Assembly: GCA_033725935.1 (NCBI GenBank)
Contig: MU867061.1
Span: 806,001 to 870,000 of the forward strand
Direction: 5' to 3'
From: Cladorrhinum sp. PSN259
Taxonomy: Eukaryota > Ascomycota > Sordariomycetes > Sordariales > Podosporaceae
Length of the DNA stretch: 64,000 nt
Below the pieces are notes generated by a model. That model did no database searches. It had not been told where the DNA came from and saw nothing but the letters and a program-made list of their open reading frames with translations. Both the position numbers and the translations under genes were made by a program. Position 1 is the first letter of the stretch; the number at the start of each line of letters is the position of its first letter. Positions 42,332-52,465 of the stretch are shown here, piece after piece.

Positions 42332-44243
42332 GGTGGCGAGATTCAATTGGCGTAAATGTGATTGATGCTCTGAAATATTGACGATGATTGGGAAAAATTA
42401 AACAAGTAACATTCGATTTTAAAAACGGCCACCAAAACGAGCGGAATGGCCTTGGGAGGATGAAGAACAGCAAATCTGGATGAGAGCGATTGACTGAAAA
42501 GAAAAAGGGAAGTGGTTTGTTGGAGTGTTAAAAAGCAAGAAAAACAGAAGCAGATCCTGATTTTCAGGGAGGTGGGAGATTAAACAGGCAACCCCCGGCA
42601 TTCCGGACGTGTCGAGAAAGGGGTTGCATAGCCACCCCAAGATGTCTTGGGTGCAAGCTGGGCGCTTCTTGGCTCTTGGTGGGTGCTTGGAATTGGCTTC
42701 CAACAGCCGTTAATTACAGCGCCAAGAGAGATGCAGTGGCATCTTCTGTCAACCTCAGTGGAAACCGAGGCTGGCACTGGCTGTTCCTGGAATCCGCATC
42801 GAAAAGTTGGAAACCGGATCAGGGGCAGCCGCTAGCCCGATTGGGCGGGATTTTCTTGCATTTCGACCTTCCTTGTTTCCCGTGCAGCTTGAAACTTGCA
42901 ACACGGTTTTTTTTTTTTGAAATGCAGCAATTGCATCACAAAAACACGGGCCATTATCCGTATTTTGTGGTTTTTATTTTATACGAGAATTTGAATTGTG
43001 CCCATCCAACAATGGACGAATACGGCTTAGCGAGCCAACAGATTGCGGTGAAATTGGCCCCCATCCGAAATAACCCCAAGAAAATCGGCGACAATCGCCA
43101 AGACCGCCACACAAGCGGGTCCACTCAATGCGGGGCCCCCTGTTTGCAGAGTGGGACGGTAGCGTTGATCCAGAACCTGTCATCCAAAAAAGAGGCAGGC
43201 GCTGGCAGCTTTACCATCACGTATTTTGTTCTCTTTGCTCCACCAGCCGTTTCAACTTTTTTCGTCTCCACGCCGCATTGCCAATTGATCAACTGAGATT
43301 CTGAGACTCATCGCCGTTCTTGGATGGATGGCGTATGTACTCGGCCAATCGGTGGGCGGCCCTCTGACCGCCAACAAGTCATTCCGATGGAAAACACAAG
43401 TCTTTGAAGTGACACCAAGTGCTGTATGAGATCTATGTAGCATGGTCCCAATGATAATCCTGGGCCTACTTTGGGACACCGGCCGCCTTGCACGTAACCG
43501 TTGCTTTCCCTCGCTACGTATCTGCCATTTTATCCTTTCTACGTATCCTAACTAATGGAGACGATGAACCACAGAGTACAAGGCAGCGCGGAGGATAGCG
43601 TCGCTTTCTGCAAATACCATAATTACATAGCGTGGACGAGAAATAATGACGGATTCTAGCGGCCCGAAGTTGCTAGCTTCGGATTAACGACCTGTGAGAG
43701 ATTGTACGCTTTGATCTGCTCGAGGTGCTGAAGAGCCCGTTAAGGATGTAGTTAAACCACGGACTTGTTTTTGTGGGCTTTTAGAAACCAGACCAGTAAG
43801 TAGCTTATGGACTTCCGATAACTCGACTGCTAGGTGAGGAAATATCTGCGTCCCTATTATATTTACGTCTACGTACTCATAAACCCCTTTCCCGGAACAA
43901 ACTCTCGAATCCCTCACCTATAGCCTCTTGTCCTAGCATCTGTCCACGTCAACCAACTATCTAGCTTGTGCTTTAAGGCATCAAGCCCTCGAGGACTGTC
44001 TCAAGGGGTTAATTAGGAATCTATTTCATATCTGTGTCCCATGGATGAACTCTATTATTCCGGATATGTCGGAGGATAGTGCTGTCTAGCTTCCGAGCGG
44101 TCCTTCGGAGAACGTTAGACTCATCAGTTTCGCGGATGGTCATGAAAATTTACGATACCGCAGAGAGGTAAGGGATTTTGCCGCGATTTCTTGGGAGAAT
44201 ATTTATTAGCTAGCAGCTAAGGAGAATCGAATAAAAACCAGAC
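42332..44243. other. Gene-poor stretch
   Basis: Promoter of the GH72 gene at the left, then no supported gene. A T9-11 tract lies near 42908-42919. The right part (43.5-44.2 kb) is rich in stops and resembles decayed repeat sequence. Confidence 0.45.
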
Positions 44244-45349
44244 TCACCCGCTTATACCGTTAGGTAAGAATATGACGGCACCTTTGCCAAACGTGGCCAC
44301 TATCGCAGCTGCAATGTGGCTAGACTTATAGAGAGTGTCGAACTTCTGCGACGTGATGCTGAGCTTCCTGCATATAACTGCCTTTGCGTGGCTGACCTTC
44401 CGCACGCCTCGGCCAGGAGGCTGGATATAGCGGAGGATCTCCCGGCCTTCCTTACTGCCATGGGTGATGCAGTCTTTGGTGTACTCCCAATTGGTGTTAA
44501 AGTCCATAAGGGCGAGGTGGTACTTTAAGCTCTGGATGGTACTCATCCTACCAGCACCAAACTTCAGTGCGGCAATGTTGCTAAAAACACGACGCAGAAC
44601 GTCGGGCACATCTTCGTCATCACTGAGCAGCGTAGCTCTGGTCGACAGGTTGTAGTCTTCAGCCTTAGTAACGACGGCTGTAATACGGATAAGGGCAGTT
44701 CTAACCATATCTTTAAAAAAGACCATGGTGATTGTATGGGCCTCTTTCTCAGTCAGAGCTCGAGGATCGCTTTTGTTTCGTTGGTTCACTATGATGATAA
44801 GACCGGTAAGGGCGTCATATGCGGAGACGCGGAGGCGTTTAAGGTCGCTTATGGTGAAGTCGTTGCTGATGCGAAGCGTAATGCCGACTAGAGCGTTGGG
44901 GTCGTTCGCGTTAACCATATCATCGTCGTCATCGTCGCTGTCATCCTCGTCGCTGCCACCCTCGTCGTTGCCACCCTCGTCGCTGCCACCCTCGTCGCTA
45001 CTGCCATCGCCCTCAGCGCTGGTATCGCTATCCTCAGCGCTGCTTTCCTCACTGTCGACACCGCCAGCTATCTGACCGTTGCTAATACGCAGTCCCAGAA
45101 TTGCGTTTGCCATCGTGGTCAACACCTTATCCTAATCAACATTCTCCCAAAGCGCCTCGTTCTGCCAAACTTGGTTGAACTGCTGAGTGAACTGCGCAAG
45201 TCAAATGTTAGCCTTGTGAAAGACAACTGTGAGAGGTGGGAGGGAAAACCTGCGGCCAGGACAGGCTCGTATGGCCCCGAGGCTTCAATGTTGACGGTGT
45301 CATTGTCAGGGTCGGCCGGGTCGGAGCCGGCAAATGCAGCGGACGACAT
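44244..45349 (-). pseudogene. Degenerate gene with acidic SDEGG repeats
   Basis: A long minus-strand frame (45113-44244, from MANAILGLRISNGQIAGG) encodes an acidic tract of Ser/Asp/Glu/Gly repeats (DEGGSDEGGNDEGGSDEDD, ending in seven Asp) and then about 200 residues of helical sequence with no recognised domain. Upstream the same frame continues as FTQQFNQVWQNEALWENVD, then a TAG, then DKVLTT before the Met, so the reading is coding but stopped. Further upstream an ATG at 45349 begins MSSAAFAGSDPADPDNDTVN and probably was exon 1, but the phase of the candidate 58-nt intron does not fit. A CAG-to-TAG change would explain the stop. It may belong to a repeated element or an orphan fungal family. 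Confidence 0.5.
44940..45015 (-). repeat. 15-nt coding repeat for DEGGS units
   Basis: Three to four tandem copies of a GACGAGGGTGGCAGC-type unit (seen on the plus strand as GCTGCCACCCTCGTC). They encode DEGGS or DEGGN units. Such repeats vary in length between strains. Confidence 0.65.
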
Positions 45350-45996
45350 GATGCTTACTGAGGCTGGCTGTTGGAAGGAATTCTGGTGCGATCGAAATGT
45401 CCGTATAATGGTTGGAAGCGTAAAGAAAGAAGAAGGCTTGTCTGTTTGTGCTGCACGGTGGAGGATGACAGGAAAAGAACTCGAGTAGGCAGTGAAGTTT
45501 GTTTACCTTCCATGTCCCGCTGCATCCGCAACGTTGTTCTAAAACCCTTCGGCGCTCTATTTACTTTGTGTGCGAAATGATCAATGGCTTCCTTTTTTCG
45601 GTCAAGTTGTGTCGATAATAATCCTAATCTAGATAGGGGGACAGTTGGAATATAATTGGGCTACCTGGTCCGAATTTTGCCTATCGCTCGCAAGCACGGC
45701 AGCGGATCTGATCAACTGCAGTCAGTAATCAGTTCCGCACAAGAGTCTTTTTCCTTCAAGAACGGGCCGAGTACTTCGCCCCGCTCGGATCGGTTGTTAT
45801 CAATCACATAGATCAGTGCCAGACTGGTGGTGGGCCAGATGCCGCTCAGCTTGGGTGCATTTGGGACTGTTAAGTACGCAGATGCTCCAGTCTGTACCCA
45901 TCTCCCTGCGGCCCTGCAACGCCCTGACATCTCTCATAGCTCAGAGAATAGTGAAACCGAATAAAACTCTCGGCGTTGATTTCAAACCGGGCCGCA
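45350..45996. other. Intergenic region
   Basis: No gene or repeat recognised. Confidence 0.45.
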
Positions 45997-46528
45997 ATGA
46001 ATGACATCAATCAACGAAGGAGGCCGCACCTTGATATGTGGGAAGACTTCAAGATTGGTGCACTGGGGGTTGAGAACACTGCGTGGCTGATGAACACCAT
46101 GATGGATACCGAGTTAGGTAATTGCAAACACATCCCATTATGTTTGTATAATTACTTGTCACTAATTTTGTTTCACTTTTGGTCTATTAAGTTCCATCGG
46201 AGAATGCGGCAAGTCCACATCCAAATCCAAATCCAAGCTTTCTTTATGATTCTAGTTCTGATTGACGACATTGAAAAGGTGTACCCTAAACCGAGGAAGT
46301 GTATGGTCTTGTGTAAATTGACCTGAGACAAGCGAGCAGTTATACTCCAGCTTGTTAGCATCGTGGCACCATTGGTTCGATATACCAACAATTGTCACCG
46401 AACTCGTGGCCCGGATAGAAATCAGTAATCAATTCACCGGCTTTGGTAGATTGGAGGAGTCACTGTTGAAAGACCTCAAGAGAGTCTTGTTTGAGGTCCC
46501 ATATCCGACTTTGCCTGATGGATTCTAG
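45997..46528 (+). pseudogene. Possible gene remnant, product unknown
   Basis: Plus-strand coding-like blocks lie in the same neighbourhood. The first (45997-46116) reads MNDINQRRRPHLDMWEDFKI and is followed by a credible GTAATT...TTAAG intron (46117 to about 46190); the next exon continues VPSENAASPHPNPNPSFLYD and stops at TGA. A separate block from about 46323 reads TSEQLYSSLLASWHHWFDIP and ends KRVLFEVPYPTLPDGF at a TAG (46526-46528). I cannot join the two blocks, and no family is recognised. It may be one decayed gene or two fragments. Confidence 0.35.
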
Positions 46529-46598
46529 TAGGAGTAGTAAAAGGATATCTCATTTCAGATCTAATCATGTTAGTACTTCACTACCTACATCTAAACTT

Positions 46599-47605
46599 TT
46601 ACTCGCTGCCCCTCCTATCAACAACAACACTCTTCACCTTCTTCGCCTCCTCCTTTCTCCGGTTCCTAAACCGCTTCAGCTCAGCAACGATCGCCACAAC
46701 CATCCACAGCACCCACACGACCGCAGCAACAATAATGTACACCCTCTTCCGACGATTAGACGCACGCGCCAAGTTCAATCCCAACCCGCCGTTGATGATG
46801 CCAACCGTCACTCCGACGCGTCCGTTCAACAAGTGCAGATACGACCAGATCTGTCTCTTCTGGACCTTGCGAAACCTCAGGTGATGTAACAGTCCAATGA
46901 CGGGTTGTATCAGGAACAAAGCCAGCAGTACCAGGCCGATGATTGGGTGGTAGTTGATGTTTGGGTTTTGTAACTTGGACTCATTAGTACGATATAACTT
47001 ACCCCTCCATTAGGTCTGCCAGTAGGTAATTATTCAGTTGAACTCACCAGATTCCCCGACCTCCCAGGGACCCTAACCACCGTAACCATATAAATCCCCA
47101 GCCCAGCACCTGCAACGTAAATACACAGGGCCAAGCACTGGAACAAAGCGTGCGCCCACAGCCCTAGTCTGCCGGGTAACACGCGCAACAAAATCGATCC
47201 GATGGGGAACAATAAAACCATGGCCAACGCGGCTAGGATGCCGTGTACGTAGCGGTAGTGAGAGGCCGACGAGATGTCGAAGCCTGGTCCCCCTCCTCCT
47301 CCTCCTCGGATAGCTCCGTTACCGTTACCGTTGCTGTTGCCATTTCCGGAGTTGGGATTGCCATTGGGATTGTTACCAGAATTCGGCCCGAAAATGTCTG
47401 AGCCGTGGTTTGAGTAGTCTTCTCCTCCTCCTACTCCTCCTTCGTAAGAACCTCCTGGGCCGCGGGCGAGGGTGAGTGTTGCTGAGGGATGTTAGAAAAA
47501 GGTCGTGTTGATTGCAGAGAGGTTTTGGACGGAAGAGGGCTTACCCAGACAGACGACCGTGGTGAGCTGGAGGAGGAGGAGGATGCGTGGTTTGAGAGGC
47601 ATCAT
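46599..47605 (-). CDS. Cytochrome b561-type membrane protein
   Basis: Three exons, 47605-47545, 47481-47048 and 46973-46599, with GTAAGC and GTGAGT donors; 870 nt in frame, 289 residues. A signal peptide (RILLLLQLTTVVCLG) precedes a Gly/Asn-rich linker of about 55 residues (NPNGNPNSGNGNSNGNGNGA). The core has five or six membrane helices with the four haem-ligand histidines in place: HGILAALAM, WAHALFQ, NYHPIIG and YLHLLNG. The tail is a long Arg/Lys-rich coiled region (AELKRFRNRRKEEAKK). The protein probably moves electrons across a membrane, as in ferric-reductase or ascorbate-linked b561. No DOMON domain is present. Confidence 0.85.
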
Positions 47606-47901
47606 GATTGAAGGTGTACTACTATGCTGTGATGAAATGATAGTAAAAAGTAAGGAAGATGAAAAGAACGAGATGAAGTTCAAATACACATGAAATGAAA
47701 TATAAAAAAATGTGGGGTGGCGTCCTACAACCCGATGCAGTGAAACAAGGACTTTCTTGAAGACTTAAATACAAAGCAGAGACAAGAAAAATTGCGCCAA
47801 GACGGTGGAAATGATATGTACATGCAGTGTATGTACAGAAGTACAGCCCTATAATACCCTCGGTTTATTCAAGGGTTCTATTGGCACTATCAACCTTGTT
47901 A

Positions 47902-48342
47902 TCAAAAATATGTCCCGCACCTGCATGAGATATCTCCGAACGGTCCCGTGAAATGCAAAGTTGAGGTGATATTGGGCCTGGATGGATCGTACGCAATACG
48001 CAGCGATGTTTCAAGAGTTTGGTGGGGGAATGTTTGTATTTCGAAATCGAGCTGGGGCTGACTCTCAAGACCCAATGTTTCCTGCAAGATCCCTTCTTGT
48101 GGCGTCCACGGCAGTTTATCCATCTTTTACACAATTGGTCCAACTTTGCAGGCACGCGCGTCCCCAGGTACCAATCCATAAGTGACGCAGAAGTTTGTCC
48201 ACAAAAGAGTAAAAGTGGGGCACTCCTTGATCCTCTCCCGGATAGAAGATGGAAATTTCGGGACCGAATATTTGAAGAATGCGACGACACGTACAAGCTG
48301 GGTTTGCGATTTGTTGTTTTTCTGGGCTGACTCATGTCTTGG
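47902..48342 (-). pseudogene. Stopped gene remnant with single in-frame TAA
   Basis: One minus-strand frame of about 147 codons reads PRHESAQKNNKSQTQLVRVV, then FFKYSVPKFPSSIRERIKEC, is stopped once by TAA after ACKVGPIV, and resumes in the same frame with KMDKLPWTPQEGILQETLGL to end CRCGTYF at a TGA. The composition on both sides looks like protein. A CAA-to-TAA change would explain the stop. A CTCTAG just before PRHES could be an acceptor of an upstream exon. The family is not recognised. Confidence 0.45.
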
Positions 48343-48524
48343 CTAGAGGAGGCATCGATAGTTTGTGCTTGGAAGTGCATGTTTTGTTGGTTGAGAATTT
48401 GGAACCGATTCTGCATCAAGATAGAAGAGTGCCAATAAGTAGTGCTTGCCGCATGCACTGGCAGATGTAAGAGTTCGAAGGGGCTCAGGAGTTGGCCCTA
48501 TTTTCGAGTATGGCGTGTTTACAC

Positions 48525-48538
48525 TAACCCTAACCCTA
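48525..48538 (+). repeat. Short interstitial telomere-like repeat
   Basis: TAACCCTAACCCTA, two and a third units of the fungal telomere repeat (TTAGGG on the other strand). It is far too short to be functional telomere. Confidence 0.5.
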
Positions 48539-49922
48539 GGCAAAATTGCAAACACGCCCATCGCTCTATAAATCGATAGAAAGCAAGGATCCAGAAGCTG
48601 GACATGAGGAAATAGCTGTTAATTGTTGCAGAACTTGACAAGGGCTTCCACCTCATGTCTTGACATGGTCAAGTCAATTTAGGAGGGCTGACCATTTCTT
48701 GTTGGAAGAAACAGTGTGAGCTCCTGTCACCCTGCATTGAGGAGATTTTACTATTTCGTGAAAGAACAAGGGCTCGCAGGCTTGGGAACCCTCTGTTACT
48801 TCTGGTGTCACCTTGGTGCGTTGAGCTTTCGTGAGGCCGGTGCGTCCATTCCAGTCTCGGACACTCTTCATCTGGTTTCTATGCCCTCGTCACCGCGTGT
48901 AACAAGGAGCTTAATACGGCTTGGAACAATCAATGATTCAAATCAGTCTAAGATTCTGTTATGGCCCCAAAGGTCCTTGTTTCCTACAATCAGACTGGAA
49001 TGCATCGGCCTATTTATGCTTGTGGGGAGTCCTTTAGGATCCCATAATCTCTCGCAGTGTTGGAGGTCAGGTGACGGCCCACCTGGTCAGTACTGTGGGC
49101 AGGCCAACAAAGACCTTAGGGCTTGGGACTTGAAAACCTCACACTTTTGTTAGCTTAGCTTAGTTTTCCAAGATCATCAGCTTTTTGAGTGCCTGCTGCA
49201 GTGCCCAAACTCTCGGCTTCCAGAGTCCTTGCTCCTGGCTTCAGCGGCTACTAGGAATACAGATGTTTCCTCTCGTGGTCCTACTGCAATCGCCCTGCAG
49301 GCTCGTCCCTCCATTGCAGACCTTTCTGGCGAACCATCTTCCAGAGTGCCTTCCCTCGGGGACCACGACGTGCAGGATGTGCGTACTAAGGAAGCCCTAC
49401 TAGATTGGTAGGCTCTGGAGGCACCTTGGCATGCCTGTCGTCCAGTGCGTCGTCCTGTTGCACGGTGTCATATGTGGGTGCTGGTTCACGTGTGACACTG
49501 CTGATATATTTCTTTGGGTCCAGGCCAGGCTGGATCGGTCGATCTCAGGAATCCCTGGCGGCAAGTACTCCGCAACCAGAACCCAGGCCACAGCCTCTGC
49601 TGCGAACCCTGCTTTTCAATTTTCTGAAGGTCCACCAAGCCGCCGAGCCCATACCTGAGTGTGGTTGTTCGAAGGGCATTGCTTGTTAACCCAAAGACGA
49701 CCTCACGTCATGGCAACAGGTTTGCCCGTGTGTGACGTTTGCTTGCCCTCGCGGGAGTGACAGTTGGAAATCAATATCTTTGCTGTTGAGCGTAGAATTT
49801 CAACTGGGCGATGCAAACAAGGTGCGATCATACTGTTCAACGAGTTGCTGTGTTGTTTGTATCTGAATCTCTCTCGTGACCACGTGCTGCTTCCCAGTCT
49901 GAATCCCCCCAGATCGAGAGCT

Positions 49923-50921
49923 CTACTCCTTGTACGGAGGTTCATCCCCCCTCTCCTGGGGAATCCGATAGGTAAGGAGTTTGGGGAGGGCCTTCATTGA
50001 TACCTGGCCACAGCCTACTTTTCCATCCTCCCAGAAAAAGACGTCCAAGAGCGTGCCGAGAATAACGGCGTCCTGAACGAGATTGATATTGTTCTCTAAC
50101 ATCCCACGAGTCTTCTGGGACATCCCAGCAAACAGCTCCTTCCAAAAGGCTTGTTCAGCAACCTCAAACTCATCCGGCATCCAGAACTCGCCCCCCGTAT
50201 ATTCGCCAGCCAGGGTGTGGATACGGCCGAGACCCACGCCAAAAGGTTCCGGCGTTGACAACTCCCAGTCTATCAAGCCGGTAACTTCACAGGATTCGTC
50301 GATGAGGACGTTGACGTCGTTGAGGTCGTAGTGCGAGATCCAAAGCGGCAGCTTGCTGATCTCGTTCAGTTTGTCAAGGGACCCTTGTAGCAAAGGTCGG
50401 TATGTCGCAACCTCGTCCAGGGGACTGGCCAGTATGGCCTCGAGATGCGGCCGGACTGTTGTCGATACAGCCTCGCTGCTGTTGTCGGCAAGGCAGCCCT
50501 TGGAGAGGACACGCCCGAGCGACGTGTTGACAGCTATGCGGCCTTCAGCGCCCTTGCCAGCGACGCCATGGACCCACATCTTTCCCGGCAGACGCTCGAG
50601 GGAGTAAGCCCAGACGCCTTCATTCTCCAGCTCGTCGTCTTCGAGAGCCACAGCATCGGGGACGACTTGGCCCAGGGCGCCTTTGGCTACCTTGAAGGCG
50701 TCGAGATCCAGTTTCTCGGTTCGGAATTGGATGACCACTTCGCGTTTGTCAGCCAGCGTAACGAAGAAGGTCCGGCTGAACATCCCCTGCATGGGCGGCC
50801 TGTCGACGCGCTTGGAGGCGCTTCCAAGATGCTCTAACACCAGCTTCTTGATACGCTTGACTTGTTTCGTTGGCGTGTTGAGCAACTTGGGGAGGTCATT
50901 GTCAGAGGTAACGGGCGGCAT
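49923..50921 (-). CDS. Aminoglycoside phosphotransferase (APH)-like kinase
   Basis: An intronless, 332-residue protein of the APH/choline-kinase-like superfamily. The N-lobe begins TKQVKRIKKLVLEHLGSASK and contains REVVIQFRTEKLDLD, which carries the probable ATP-binding strand. The catalytic block WISHYDLNDVNVLID has the H-x-D-x4-N pattern, and GLIDWELSTPEPFG supplies the metal-binding aspartate. In fungi this is a large, mostly uncharacterised family acting on small molecules; antibiotic resistance is not implied. It is the same strand as the HET remnant 56 bp upstream. Confidence 0.82.
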   Translation of the reverse strand: MPPVTSDNDLPKLLNTPTKQVKRIKKLVLEHLGSASKRVDRPPMQGMFSRTFFVTLADKREVVIQFRTEKLDLDAFKVAKGALGQVVPDAVALEDDELENEGVWAYSLERLPGKMWVHGVAGKGAEGRIAVNTSLGRVLSKGCLADNSSEAVSTTVRPHLEAILASPLDEVATYRPLLQGSLDKLNEISKLPLWISHYDLNDVNVLIDESCEVTGLIDWELSTPEPFGVGLGRIHTLAGEYTGGEFWMPDEFEVAEQAFWKELFAGMSQKTRGMLENNINLVQDAVILGTLLDVFFWEDGKVGCGQVSMKALPKLLTYRIPQERGDEPPYKE

Positions 50922-50977
50922 GGTGTAGGATGAACTGATTGGCGTGCAAAGCGCAGCTGTAGTTGGGCAGGTTTAAG

Positions 50978-51887
50978 TTACAGTTGACAGAATAACGAGA
51001 TTTGGGAGCAGCCAATTTTCTCTGATTGTTGGCAGGTTCCTCGACGTGGTGCTGATCTGCCAATCGGATCAATTCCCCACCACTGGCAGTGTTCGCGTCG
51101 TGCCCACAAACCTGCCAATCGGATCAATCCCTCAGCCATTTTTTGTGAAACCATTGTAAAGGCTTCTGTCCTGTCCCAGTTGATATCATTAGACTCTAGA
51201 ACGAAGTGGATCGTTTCCTGTGAACCGTGATAGTTCAAGACAAACCCCTCGTCCCTCTGGTCGTCAAAAACCCGCCGTGCATACACCATGGATTCAGACT
51301 TGCGCTTCACTCGGTCCACGAGCTTGGCTTTCAAATATAGAGTCCAGTCCTCCGTGTCAATCTGTAAGGACCTTTGAATTTGCTCTCTCCAGTTGCCGCA
51401 CAGCCAGCTGGTTGAATTGACAACGGACCCCAAGCCAGTCGGTGATCATGAAGCATGCCCAGAGATTGGATGCCTGAGAGACAGCTCGCACAATTACTGC
51501 AAGGACGAGTTGTGATGGATTATTGCTCTCGCCGTCTCCTCATAAATCACCTTCAAAGGCTTGCGATAGTCTACCTGGACCCCATGGTTTTGCAAGATGG
51601 CATATTCCCCATAAGCCACATCTCTCGGATTACTTGTGTCCCTCTTAGCGGCAGCTATCGGCCCAGATGGGTTGTTTGTGGAACGCAGGCTCAGAGGCCA
51701 GTTGGCTCAGGGCGGCATGGCAGTTGGCGGCGAGGAGAATTGTGTGAGCTGAGTTGCCGATCGTCGGGTGGGTGAAGTGTTGGGATTCCCAGGCGTGGGA
51801 AAGGGCCTGGTAACAGAATACTGTATTAATTACGGAGAGCCTAACACTTATCACAAGTTGCGAATACGAACCAGTATGTGGGTGCAA
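50978..51887 (-). pseudogene. HET-domain (heterokaryon incompatibility) pseudogene
   Basis: Three frames are needed. The first (to 51645) has the HET hallmark YQALSHAWES near 51812-51783, followed by TILLAANCHAALSQLA and PIWADSC, then a TAA. A second frame (51649-51494) continues with AKRDTSNPRDVAYGEYAILQ and VDYRKPLKVIYEETARAIIH, equal to the block that normally follows WADSICINQ, and stops at TAA. A third (51433-50978) reads 151 residues of likely downstream sequence. The ICINQ motif is missing at the junction. HET proteins trigger cell death after fusion of unlike strains; this copy cannot make a complete protein. Confidence 0.75.
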
Positions 51888-52465
51888 GGGAACTTGTAAG
51901 AGGTGTTTCGACGAGGTTGAAGTGGAGGAGGGTCAACGGGTTGGTGATGGAAGTGACGCTGCCAAGTTTCGAGATGGCGGGGTCCCTCGTGAGAGCCAAG
52001 CATTAAGTTACCCAGGCACATAATAACCCTATTGGTTCGGGGGTTCTGAGAGGTCCTCCGTGGCGTACCAAATATTCAATCGATGCTCCCATCATCAAAC
52101 TTGCCAACGTCTATCACATCCCAAGACAGCGGAGGCGGATCGAGAAGCCCCGCATGGACGATGATGCAAGGAAGAAGAACAACGATGACGACCAGTTTGA
52201 TAAGCTGTATATTGATGCCCAGACAATTACAGCACATGACCCCAGTCTCGGCATCGGTAGTTGAGAAAAGGTCGTAGCAGATTGATTAGTTCACATATAT
52301 CAAGTCATTAAAGGCCGGGAATAGCCTGAAATTGTCTCCCTCTCAACTCGTTCACTCGTTCACTCGTTCACTCGTTTCTTATATACCTAGCCACCCATCT
52401 ACCTGCCTCCCATACGGTCATGATGTGAGCCACGAAACGCTCAATCGCCCAGTAATACAGCAATC
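51888..52465. other. Intergenic region, possible further HET-gene remains
   Basis: Minus-strand sequence at 51888-52270 may include eroded N-terminal parts of the HET gene, but I cannot assign them. A short tandem repeat lies at 52346-52376 in the promoter of the next gene. Confidence 0.4.
52346..52376 (+). repeat. 8-nt tandem repeat upstream of PQQ dehydrogenase
   Basis: Almost four copies of ACTCGTTC, ending about 90 bp upstream of the start codon at 52466. It may lie in the 5' leader or promoter. Confidence 0.7.

Larger units (their letters stand above)
47606..49922. other. Gene-poor stretch with one remnant and a telomere-like motif
   Basis: Apart from the stopped frame at 47902-48342 and the TAACCC repeat at 48525, the region holds only short open frames on both strands. 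I see no supported gene. Confidence 0.45.
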
